Source of the DNA: JBCCFW01 sp039029535
GTDB taxonomy: Bacteria; Acidobacteriota; JBCCFW01
Reading direction: 5' to 3'
Length of the DNA: 16,398 nucleotides
Assembly (NCBI GenBank): GCA_039029535.1
Contig: JBCCFW010000169.1
Span: forward strand, 1-16,398
Shown: positions 8,501 to 12,795 of the stretch, piece by piece
How positions within the stretch are numbered: the stretch's first letter is position 1
Layout: each line of letters starts with the position of its first letter
Notes under the pieces: generated by a model
What the model was told of the DNA's origin: nothing
Seen by the model: only the letters and a program-made list of their open reading frames with translations
Database searches by the model: none
Program-made: the position numbers and the translations under genes

Positions 8501-8703
8501 TTCATTGGCCTGTGGCCGAAGATGTAGACCCCGACGTCGGGGTCGATGGGCGGAATGCACGGATAGCACTCGACGGCCGGTGGGTCCCCCCCGGCCGGGT
8601 CATCGGAGAGGGAGTCGTCGGCCAGGGTCGGCCGGATCGGTAGGAGCGTGACTGCGGCAAGGAGCGCTGCAGCCCAGCGGTGGCGAGTCAGACGTGACGA
8701 CAT
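1327..8703 (-). CDS. Secreted RHS-repeat polymorphic toxin with Hint and YwqJ-like deaminase C-terminus
   Basis: A 2458-aa protein. Residues 1-28 form a Sec signal peptide (MSSRLTRHRW, hydrophobic AAALLAAVTLLP, cleavage after TLA). I chose ATG 8703 because it starts this signal and GAGGGG (8710-8715) lies 6 bases upstream; an in-frame ATG at 8880 would bury it. Then follow a Cys-rich N-terminus, an RHS N-terminal module (about 215-250), a 12-Cys insert (458-523) and about twenty RHS/YD repeats (about 1070-1880). The RHS core DPRLGRFTTRDPIG starts at 2017 and ends in the NPLSRIDPLG autocleavage-like motif. A linker leads to a pretoxin Hint domain (Cys2189 to HN2325-2326). The 130-aa tip carries HGRCVEPSCISQAL (Cys2400, Glu2402) and ACPTC (Cys2441, Cys2444), the zinc-deaminase signature of the YwqJ family. 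The nucleic-acid or nucleotide target is unknown. No PAAR or T6SS domain is present. Confidence 0.9.
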   Translation of the reverse strand: MSSRLTRHRWAAALLAAVTLLPIRPTLADDSLSDDPAGGDPPAVECYPCIPPIDPDVGVYIFGHRPMNPLEPPRKWSPDANCGGLACFDMSEGDCAANEMYWMDGADWNGTEPECCDAGYREALTGWNDTTDGTCSGDRVLKVFPDDTPWDQTDNTCVTLQTLEEAQAHLPWALGGTDPCRWECQAYATSVVDSAPPDCPLSASMSCGSGASASLGRGEFQLHEVDFQTPGLVPDLPVTMARTHRSRHQVPVAGERSLIFGNELYKGSEAFGEGWFFPWEMTLRASYPSAGRSQYRDLVLLDGRGRMRHFFQQSNRWDLGANTSGGATRWQDRYVNSENNDQINLVDRDTCRFELVTESSITFEFETVVCDLAEDPNHPNLDPNHPAPGASTFPGLYPLGRDFVARLARVVDSFGNALELQYTEREEMDEGLAQDLAAEHPDLAFLRFFEPEGHPASCDDHPCFDCLMTGSGCDDCRLNDPMTYFEDCQGFSGECLDPACVDCLLPDSSCPDPECAGYDTSACSFDSDYSELPELLDEDLPCFGLLHGDEGPADASCTSDQIERLLPQISVSVEPKTPRWYLTSVVNDAGTTVLSWDWERIPNLYDFCFHHGDCWLDRVVASTRQDGATWTYDYDRRDTHSNWYSWFLLDGLEPERGSWPGLLTSVTSPPVEGVEDLEDGETESLTRSYSYSTPAPIWTSARITEIRDAFGLVLKNEYYEEQVLLTEEQVAEDVSSCGAKAGLLRSGRLARQTRGDAAHVEPQVTHYHYEISLPDLEIPHDWTPDTPVQQPVLDVIVNDHGRVSHHGFDSLGREKRTRRYTGLANPDEPTTSKENRPTVASKKRQDDPEYYQSHAEHLGRTRKASFAQSPGGSQVLTVPFRKNHELLPRLQARQAESHRLSQPYEMPPPEWLDDGAPLNVGLEILATSYQYDFQSDSGACCASLDQQAELHGVVTRERQHLTDDLAFGPTGGVESVPWLKQTTRGYHETLVTSNQTVQDKDGVLHELSSGSTTPDLLTGRPTHSRSPRAHVPGRSGDDGLPIVVESEQRYYESGPSQGLVKESIADPEGLKLTTSFAYDLAGRVKTRTDPNGNTTETEHNALGWVLATRSPAVDLDGDGPLPAQTIETRNYYDRAGRVVRTEVDRVVPFNSADAANSTWTTRFTYDTRGRLLAQEQEVEPGVFMRIENDHDVFGNIIETRRAGATSCEAPFDRTRFEFDAQGRLFRQVEAPQLSEADPCGLGTSADELVTQTDYDAEGKVIRTVVGVNQPEPQVATMEYDGFGRLRVTVDPVGNRTALTPDWAGNVVHELIEGNDGSGTSVRLGETDRDVLADGRILSSSVAFFDILSQLPIDEGAAQSSTTWCLGCELPVVQLDHHGNPTDLFYDRVNRSRRTLDPVGNETEIVYDPNGNVIEEISREISQLTGEVVTRSTHHGYDVLNRRSWTKAPDGGVTRFFHDSVGNVVLTIDPLGGETAVTHDGLGRVLTTEQRPRPGAPPEEKPIVTRMVHDDAGRLVARVDDNGHETGYLHDDRGRVETTIYADKTFRLVEHDAFGNERNIVEADGLTEVTHVHDAANRLVAKVVSIGSGGADPDTSYETYTHDGLGRIVFAEDDDSEVERAYDSLGNMTTEIVREQGTDRELTVQRHVDAMGLVRSKTYPSGRVIELEPRMATRGDVLGPLPEVRAIKQTAPELAYIATYDYLGRGRAEQVARNRGLVTRTYFDEAGRVKRQEHRTDGALIDDRELQWDLVGNKLSELDLLGGKARTYGYDSFDRLVSSTIQVGLEPPATTTYDLDGVQNRKTVTVGGAVQGYTMDSTLHEDGGAADFQVNAYTTSPLGTHLYDPRGNLVETQGDLKWTYDYDYRNRLVRARRASDDLTVEFARDVFGRVFRKSTTQLGATESRYRANDELQVLEEFDEAGELIASYVHGLYLDSLLQADIEGQSLWFVTDDLASVRVVTGYGANLIETVEYDDYGWPTVLAGGVEHDESTVGNPFLFTGRRWEEELSLYDYRARYMDPRLGRFTTRDPIGIWGDDLNLGNGYAYVGNNPLSRIDPLGTASVPADWANNIDGAIDSLHANVKYGGDGSWDDVATDFLVATGGDIAKGFSDILRLGTSSYEATEAWEQDDYLSFSLLIGQDVLRTAEIILPGARALRSVRHLDDAFETADSALQSTSATRAADSLGGHTNCFVAGTLVHVPGGTKPIEALEEGDQVVTLDPETGLLSHHPVLRTFETPKSTVVTLVLADDLGLTEEVTVTPEHPMWIHGTGWTPAGEVPEGAPLLSAAGTTIRLSSRREVKQPHAVFNIEVASAHTYLIATPGVLVHNTCPAELARTAATEAADAAQSLSPRPGAAGALQVGDRTFTATSMRGADPPTLHPEVQRVLDSIPTGERSRSHGRCVEPSCISQALDAGVDPRGGVSHVRQVKAPGKPKHQRQLPACPTCEVLLDEFDLVDGAR
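3080..5480 (-). repeat. RHS/YD peptide repeats
   Basis: This stretch encodes roughly twenty degenerate copies of the RHS/YD unit (YDxxGRLxxxxDPxGNxT). Examples are YDLAGRVKTRTDPNGNTT, YDGFGRLRVTVDPVGNRT, YDPNGNVIEE, HDDAGRLVARVDDNGHET, YDSFDRLVSST and YDYRNRLVRAR. In characterised RHS proteins these repeats wind into a hollow beta-cocoon that encloses the C-terminal toxin. The limits are approximate because outer copies are degenerate. Confidence 0.8.
7135..7332 (-). repeat. Tandem Cys-rich motif inserted in the RHS N-terminal region
   Basis: Residues 458-523 of the RHS protein hold 12 cysteines in 66 residues. Two degenerate units are visible: CFDCLMTGSGCDDC (463-476) and CVDCLLPDSSCPDPEC (500-515), with a 37-residue period for the first three cysteines. 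The insert interrupts an otherwise ordinary RHS N-terminal beta region. In an exported protein these cysteines could form disulphides; metal binding is an alternative. I do not recognise a named domain. Confidence 0.6.
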
Positions 8704-8729
8704 GATCAACCCCTCAACGTGCCTTGACA

Positions 8730-8748
8730 CCACGCCCCTCCGGCGTGG
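8730..8748 (-). promoter_or_regulatory. Perfect inverted repeat in the RHS leader
   Basis: CCACGCC (8730-8736) and GGCGTGG (8742-8748) form a 7-bp perfect stem with a 5-base loop. GACAC (8726-8730) and GTGTC (8752-8756) add a partial outer arm. It lies 27 bases upstream of the RHS start codon, just beyond its ribosome binding site. It could be an operator or a leader hairpin. It has no T-run, so it is a poor terminator. No promoter boxes were recognised with confidence in 8749-8890. Confidence 0.4.
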
Positions 8749-8890
8749 CACGTGTCGAACGAGTCGAAGATGAGTTGTCAGTCGGGCGTCAGCGAGCAGA
8801 ACGAGCCCCATGGACGCCTTCGTGTTCAGTGCACCGAACGGCCGCAGCCCGCGGCAGGTCCTTCCCGGCACCGACTCCACGAGCCATGGC

Positions 8891-8916
8891 CTCCTCGTGC
8901 CGTGCCGTTCGAGGAG
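8891..8916 (-). terminator. Hairpin directly after the immunity-like gene
   Basis: CTCCTCG (8891-8897) and CGAGGAG (8910-8916) pair perfectly over a 12-base loop, beginning 4 bases after the stop codon at 8921-8923. There is no U-tract after it on the minus strand, so it may attenuate rather than stop transcription into the RHS gene. A partly overlapping alternative stem (GAGCC/GGCTC) also exists. Confidence 0.3.
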
Positions 8917-8920
8917 AGCC

Positions 8921-9274
8921 TCAGGCCGGGCTCAGGTCCACGTCTGGGTCATGCCAGACGTCCTCGTGACCTGGAGCCAGCAAGAAGCGCCAGCCGGGAG
9001 GCAACTCGAGGAACGGAAGCACCTCGGGACAACGCTCCTGAAGGTGTGACACGTGCAGGGGCTCGAAGAAGTCGGGCTCGTCGGACATGTCCTCACCCGC
9101 CCAGAGGTACCAACCCGCCGTGCCGTTCTCGGGCCGGAGTCGCATGCCATGGATGGGCATCACTCCCGTCCCGACATCCCTGCTGACGCCGACTTTCTCG
9201 TGTTCGGGGCAGGTGATGGGCTCGAATCCGTAGCGAGCCGCTACTTCCTTCCGCCTGCTCACGAGCTCGCTCAC
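8921..9274 (-). CDS. Small immunity-like protein (Imm33-like, tentative)
   Basis: A 117-aa protein with no signal peptide or membrane segment. It starts at GTG 9274, which overlaps the preceding gene's TGA (GTGA). GGAGG lies 11 bases upstream, rather far, so coupling is likely. The conserved-looking core is GTAGWYLWAGE, then EPDFFEPLHVSHL, then ELPPGWRFLLAPGHEDVWHD. From memory this pattern (GWYxWxGE…DFFxPLHxxHL…LPPGWRFL…EDVWxD) matches small proteins named Imm33-like immunity proteins, but I could not check the family name. A longer reading from 9400 would run entirely antiparallel through the anti-sigma gene in a poor Gly/Arg-rich frame. Its position between an anti-sigma gene and an RHS toxin supports an immunity or accessory role, by inference only. 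Confidence 0.6.
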   Translation of the reverse strand: MSELVSRRKEVAARYGFEPITCPEHEKVGVSRDVGTGVMPIHGMRLRPENGTAGWYLWAGEDMSDEPDFFEPLHVSHLQERCPEVLPFLELPPGWRFLLAPGHEDVWHDPDVDLSPA

Positions 9275-9954
9275 TTCGCCAGCAGCCTCCGCACCGCCCC
9301 AGCCAGCTCCTCGGCCGGTGCTCTCAGCACCCCCGGCCTCGCCGCGACTTTCTCCAGCTCTCGCAGCGCGGCCTTGCCATCTCCTCGGCAGAGCTGACAC
9401 TGACCCAGCATCCAGCGCGCCTCACTGCTGGCCGGTGCCTTGCGGCAAGCCTGTCGCAAGCAGGACAAGGCGTCCTCCGCGCGGTCGACGTGCAGCAGCG
9501 CCGTGCCCAGTGCGAGCGCGACCTGAAGACCCCGGTCGCCGTCGTCCCACAGCGCCTGCAGTGGCTCGACGGCCGACTCGTGCTCGCCACGAGCCTGGCG
9601 CGCCAGCGCATCGGCCAAGCTCGAGTCGCCACTCTCCTCCTCGTCCCGAAGCGCTCCGACGAGCTCGTGCTCGGACTCAGGTAGCTTCAGGCGCGCGAGC
9701 TGACGGAGCTCACGCTCGAGGTCGAGCGCGAAGCCGAGCTCGGTCTCGGCCTCGTCGATCGCGGCGCGCTCCTGGCTGCACTCGTCACAAGTGGCCAGGT
9801 GATCCGAGATCGCTCGCATTCGCTCCTCGTCGAGCGTGCCCGCCTGATGCTCGGCGAGCTCGACCGCATCAGGACACGCCGTGTTGCCGTGCCTCTGAGC
9901 GAATTCGCGCAGCCCACGCAGCTCGGGAGCGTCAGGGACCGACGGCGAGCTCAT
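9271..9954 (-). CDS. Soluble zinc-finger anti-sigma-like protein with TPR repeats
   Basis: A 227-aa protein. The N-terminus has the zf-HC2 anti-sigma pattern: Cys27, then His52-x3-Cys56-x2-Cys59 (HLATCDEC). Residues from about 113 to 215 contain TPR-like helical pairs (ADALARQARGEHESAVEPLQ, ALGTALLHVDRAEDALSCL, ARWMLGQCQLCRGDGKAAL). There is no transmembrane helix, unlike most membrane-anchored anti-sigma factors, so the protein should act in the cytoplasm, with the TPR part perhaps sensing a protein partner. Its ATG overlaps the sigma gene's stop (ATGA) and has GGAG 5 bases upstream, so the two are translationally coupled. The partner assignment comes from family knowledge and gene order; anti-sigma activity itself is inferred. 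Confidence 0.8.
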   Translation of the reverse strand: MSSPSVPDAPELRGLREFAQRHGNTACPDAVELAEHQAGTLDEERMRAISDHLATCDECSQERAAIDEAETELGFALDLERELRQLARLKLPESEHELVGALRDEEESGDSSLADALARQARGEHESAVEPLQALWDDGDRGLQVALALGTALLHVDRAEDALSCLRQACRKAPASSEARWMLGQCQLCRGDGKAALRELEKVAARPGVLRAPAEELAGAVRRLLAK

Positions 9955-10745
9955 GAGGCCTCCACGGAACGGGAAGAGTCGGCCCGCTCGGCCATCACCT
10001 TGCGCAAGCGCTTTCGGAGTCGGCTCACGCGCTGCTCGGCCCAGTTGGCTTCGTGACCGAAGAGCTCGGCGACCTCGCGCATGGAGGCGCCCTCCACGAA
10101 GCGCTTGACGAGGATCCGACGGTCGACGTCGTTCAGCGTTCGGAAGCCCTCGAGGAAATGCTCGTAACGCTCACCCTGAAGGAACAGCTCGGAGGGCGAC
10201 GGACTCGACGCAGCCTGCTCGCACGAGAGCGGTGACTCGGTCTCGCGGGCGAGCTCGGCCTCGTTGCGCTCGCGTCGCGTGGACGCCGCACGGAGATGCT
10301 GACGATGAGCATTGCGCAAGATGGCGTGGCAGTAGCTCCGAAACAACGATCCCCAGGAGAAGCTCAGTTGCGAGCCTTGTCTGGTGAGCTGATAGCAGAA
10401 CTCCTGGAAGAGGTCGTCGACGTCCACCGCCGATCCTCGACAACCACCGAGATGACGCAGGTACGACGTCGCTCGACTCCTCCAGGCTCCGTAGAAGCGC
10501 TCGGAAGCCGCCTCGTCACCACGTCCGGCCGCGTGGAAGTCCTCCCACTCTCGGTAGTCGACGAGAACGAAGCGCCAGGCTGCATCGAGAGAGCCGGAGT
10601 CGTTGGAGAGCTTGCGCTCGAAGATGACGAAGAGACGATCGCGAACGTCCGGGTCGACCCCGGCAGAGCCGCAGGCCTCGTCGAAGACACGACGCAGGTC
10701 CTGCGCGTGCGTCTCCTTCGGCTTCGATTCCCGATCGGCTTCCAT
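9951..10745 (-). CDS. ECF-type RNA polymerase sigma factor
   Basis: A 264-aa sigma-70 family protein. Region 2 is seen at about 88-150 (YLRHLGGCRGSAVDVDDLFQEF, with the DLFQEF core at 111-116, then FRSYCHAILRNAHRQHLR). Region 4 is at about 203-250 (LNDVDRRILVKRFVEGASM, then a helix-turn-helix EVAELFGHEANWAEQRVSRL). An N-terminal extension of about 85 residues precedes region 2, making it longer than a typical ECF factor of about 190 residues. I placed the start at ATG 10745, with GAGG 4 bases upstream; the same frame stays open to 11957 only because it runs antisense to the hydrolase. Its two downstream neighbours overlap it head to tail. I could not identify its target promoter in the window. 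Confidence 0.85.
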   Translation of the reverse strand: MEADRESKPKETHAQDLRRVFDEACGSAGVDPDVRDRLFVIFERKLSNDSGSLDAAWRFVLVDYREWEDFHAAGRGDEAASERFYGAWRSRATSYLRHLGGCRGSAVDVDDLFQEFCYQLTRQGSQLSFSWGSLFRSYCHAILRNAHRQHLRAASTRRERNEAELARETESPLSCEQAASSPSPSELFLQGERYEHFLEGFRTLNDVDRRILVKRFVEGASMREVAELFGHEANWAEQRVSRLRKRLRKVMAERADSSRSVEAS

Positions 10746-11222
10746 CGTGCCTCGCTCGCCCTTCGCAAAGGTACCAGCCCTCGCGTCGACCAGGAATGGC
10801 CGGGGTCGAGGAACGAGGCCTCTTCGGCACGAAGCTCGGGGCAGTCTCGATGCTGTGGTGAGGCGAAGCATGGTGGCGAGGCGAGCGAGCGCAGCCAACG
10901 CAGGACGCTGTCCGGTCCGCGCTCGGTCTGATGAATGGGTGCGTTCGCTGCACCAAACCTGACAGCGCGCAGGAAGAACCCAGGGACGTCCGGTGCCAGG
11001 GCACGAAGAAGGTGGCCCCCGCGCCGGGAGGGGCCGGCGCGGGTGCCGAGAACGACCGAAAGCGACTGAACTGGTAGAGAGAGTAGGAACCGTGCTCAGG
11101 TCGAGTTGGGATGGCGGGAGTGGATCGAGCCCACTACCGATGTCGTCGAGATGCCGTGGACGGTCGGAGCTGACAGCTCGCGAGCGGATTGGCATCATCA
11201 CCACGGGAAGACCGGAGCACCC
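10746..11222. other. Divergent intergenic region
   Basis: These 477 bases separate the sigma gene (minus) from the hydrolase (plus) and should hold both promoters. I could not recognise -35/-10 or ECF boxes with confidence. The only clear structure is the hairpin at 11018-11043, annotated separately. Several reading frames cross this region, but all look like Arg/Ser-rich noise. If the hydrolase started at ATG 11106, the last 117 bases would be coding. Confidence 0.5.
11018..11043. promoter_or_regulatory. 10-bp perfect GC-rich hairpin between divergent genes
   Basis: CCCGCGCCGG (11018-11027) and CCGGCGCGGG (11034-11043) are exact reverse complements around the 6-base loop GAGGGG. There is no T-run on either side, and neither flanking gene ends here, so it is not an obvious intrinsic terminator. 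It could be an operator-like palindrome, a leader structure of the hydrolase transcript, or the end of an unannotated small RNA. Confidence 0.45.
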
Positions 11223-12023
11223 TTGGCCGAGCCGACCTCGCATCTCGTCGTCGATGACGTTCGCCTCGAGCACCACTGGGTGCGCGTGACGAAAGCCGGC
11301 ACTCCGGCTCCGACTCTCGTCTTCCTTCACGAAGGCCTCGGCTGCGTCTCCACCTGGCGTGACTTCCCCGACCGCCTGGCCCTCGCCACCGGTCTCGACG
11401 CCTTCGTCTTCTCCCGAGCCGGCTACGGTCGATCGGATCCCTGCGCCCTCCCACGACCGGTGCGCTTCATGCACGACGAAGCCGAGACCCTCACGCGGGT
11501 GCTCGCGCTGGCCGGGATCCAGCGCAGTTTCCTGGTGGGGCACAGCGACGGCGCCTCCATTGCGCTCCTTCACGCCGGCGGTCCGGCCGGTGAACACGTC
11601 GACGGCGTCATCCTCGAGGCTCCGCACGTCTTCACCGAGCCCGAAGGTCTCGCCAGCATCGCCGCCATCGGCGAGACCTGGCAGAGCTCGGGGTTGCGCG
11701 AGAAGCTCGCCCGGCATCACGGTGACAACGTCGACGTCGCCTTCCGTGGTTGGAACGACGTCTGGCTCGACCCCGAATTCGAGTCGTGGAACATCGAGGA
11801 TGTCTTGCCGAAGGTTGCCGCGCCCGTGCTCATCGTGCAGGGGGAGGACGATCAGTACGGCACCTGGCGTCAGGTCGAAGCCATCGAGCGTCAGGTCGGC
11901 GGAGCGGCGAAGAGCGTGCCCGTGCCCGCCTGCGGCCACTCTCCTCATCGTGAGCAAGAGCAGCTCACGCTCGCTGCGATGACCGCCTTCATCGAGAAGG
12001 TTCTTGTCGAGGACCGGGCATGA
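11223..12023 (+). CDS. Alpha/beta hydrolase
   Basis: About 266 aa with the full hydrolase triad. The oxyanion/strand-3 motif is VFLHEGLGCVSTWRDFP. The nucleophile elbow is GHSDGAS (Ser108), the acid is in GEDDQYGT (Asp210) and the base is in CGHSPHRE (His239). The family hydrolyses esters or amides of small molecules; the substrate cannot be read from sequence. I prefer the TTG start at 11223 (GGAG 5 bases upstream) because residues from HLVVDDVRLEHHWVRV onward look like the usual start of such enzymes. The ATG at 11106 would add 39 unconserved-looking residues and has no clear ribosome binding site. The gene is coupled to the next one by an ATGA overlap. Ester hydrolase is certain at fold level, the specific role unknown. 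Confidence 0.85.
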   Translation: MAEPTSHLVVDDVRLEHHWVRVTKAGTPAPTLVFLHEGLGCVSTWRDFPDRLALATGLDAFVFSRAGYGRSDPCALPRPVRFMHDEAETLTRVLALAGIQRSFLVGHSDGASIALLHAGGPAGEHVDGVILEAPHVFTEPEGLASIAAIGETWQSSGLREKLARHHGDNVDVAFRGWNDVWLDPEFESWNIEDVLPKVAAPVLIVQGEDDQYGTWRQVEAIERQVGGAAKSVPVPACGHSPHREQEQLTLAAMTAFIEKVLVEDRA

Positions 12024-12370
12024 CCGAGCGAACCGGACCCTACCGCTCGCAGTGGCGGCTCTTCACCTCCGCGCTGACGGAAGACGGAGCCCGCGCGGCG
12101 GGCACGAGCGTGCTGGCGGGGCTGCTCGTCAGCACGACGATCGACCTCGGCATCGCACCCTACTTCCAGGGCGGCTTCAAGGTCGACTTCGAGCTCGACC
12201 ATGGCGGTGACTGGGACGAGGTCACCGCCGCTGTCACGCTGGCCTTCGAGCGGGTCTGCGTGAGCACGCATCAGGTCGAGGCCGGACCCGACGTCCTGGA
12301 GCTGTGGTGCGACGCGCTCAACGTGCCGCGGGTCGAGGCGCTGAGCGTCGTCCTCGACCGCGGCGACTGA
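12020..12370 (+). CDS. Hypothetical protein coupled to the hydrolase
   Basis: A 116-aa protein that I do not recognise. Its ATG overlaps the hydrolase stop (ATGA) and has GAGG 7 bases upstream, so it is very likely real and co-translated. It has no signal peptide; a mildly hydrophobic stretch (GTSVLAGLLVSTTIDLGIAP) is too polar at the ends to be a confident membrane helix. The second half is acidic (FKVDFELDHGGDWDEV, FERVCVSTHQVEAGPDVLEL). It may be a partner or regulator of the hydrolase. The stop lies 20 bases from the end of the convergent gene at 12391, and a weak 5-bp stem (CGGCG 12361-12365/CGCCG 12372-12376) spans its stop; no proper terminator is visible in the gap. Confidence 0.65.
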   Translation: MTERTGPYRSQWRLFTSALTEDGARAAGTSVLAGLLVSTTIDLGIAPYFQGGFKVDFELDHGGDWDEVTAAVTLAFERVCVSTHQVEAGPDVLELWCDALNVPRVEALSVVLDRGD

Positions 12371-12390
12371 GCGCCGGACGGGCCAGGGCC

Positions 12391-12795
12391 TCAACCCAGG
12401 TCGTTCGGACCCGCGGGCGCGACGTCTTCTGGCCCGACCTGCACCTTCTCGACGCAGGCCCAGCCCCGCACGACCTCGGCCAGGGCCTCGGGGTCGACTC
12501 CCGGCGGCAGCACGATCCGCAGCGAGCGGGCGAGGTCGCGCTCCGCCCGCGACAGCATCTCGTGAGCCGTCTCCAGGAGATGACGTGCGGTCGGTCGCAA
12601 GAGACTCCCCAGCGGGAGGTGCTCGTCCGGCCGATGCTCGTCACCGGATTCGTGAATGAGGTGACCGCCCTCGTGAGGACGCCAGCCTTCGCGCAGGGTC
12701 ACGATGAGCTGAGGTGGCCCCGGGGGGCCGGTCGGGCTGCCCGGAGCGCCGCCGAAGGGTCCGTCACCACCGAAGGGCCCGCCACCGAGCGCCAT
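12391..12795 (-). CDS. Stand-alone subtilase-propeptide-like protein
   Basis: A 134-aa protein. Residues 1-28 are Gly/Pro-rich with a small repeat (GGGPFGGDGPFGG). The rest follows the layout of the prodomain of the neighbouring S8 protease: a beta strand LIVTL (protease: YIVCEL), a helical middle with LGSLL (protease: LGKLNDVL), and a final SLRIVLPPGVDPEALAEVV then VEKVQVGPE (protease: FMRIRPKLGKHVHDLV then VWKAVVAPQ). This ferredoxin-like pattern is typical of subtilase propeptides, which act as chaperone and inhibitor. The ATG shares one base with the protease stop (TGATG), with AAGG 7 bases upstream, so it is translationally coupled. It could inhibit the protease in trans or be its substrate. 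The similarity is by eye and modest. Confidence 0.7.
   Translation of the reverse strand: MALGGGPFGGDGPFGGAPGSPTGPPGPPQLIVTLREGWRPHEGGHLIHESGDEHRPDEHLPLGSLLRPTARHLLETAHEMLSRAERDLARSLRIVLPPGVDPEALAEVVRGWACVEKVQVGPEDVAPAGPNDLG

Noticed and set aside
8704..8880. N-terminal extension of the RHS protein by 59 residues to an ATG at 8880
   Set aside because: It would bury an excellent Sec signal peptide, and the ATG at 8703 has a good ribosome binding site; the extension looks like translated leader sequence.
10746..11957. 668-aa minus-strand frame extending the sigma factor through 11957
   Set aside because: The extra 400 residues run antisense to the hydrolase and the divergent intergenic region and show no domain; the sigma factor starts at 10745.
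12361..12390. Bidirectional terminator between the convergent genes
   Set aside because: Only a weak 5-bp stem overlaps the stop codon, and no T-run is present on either strand.
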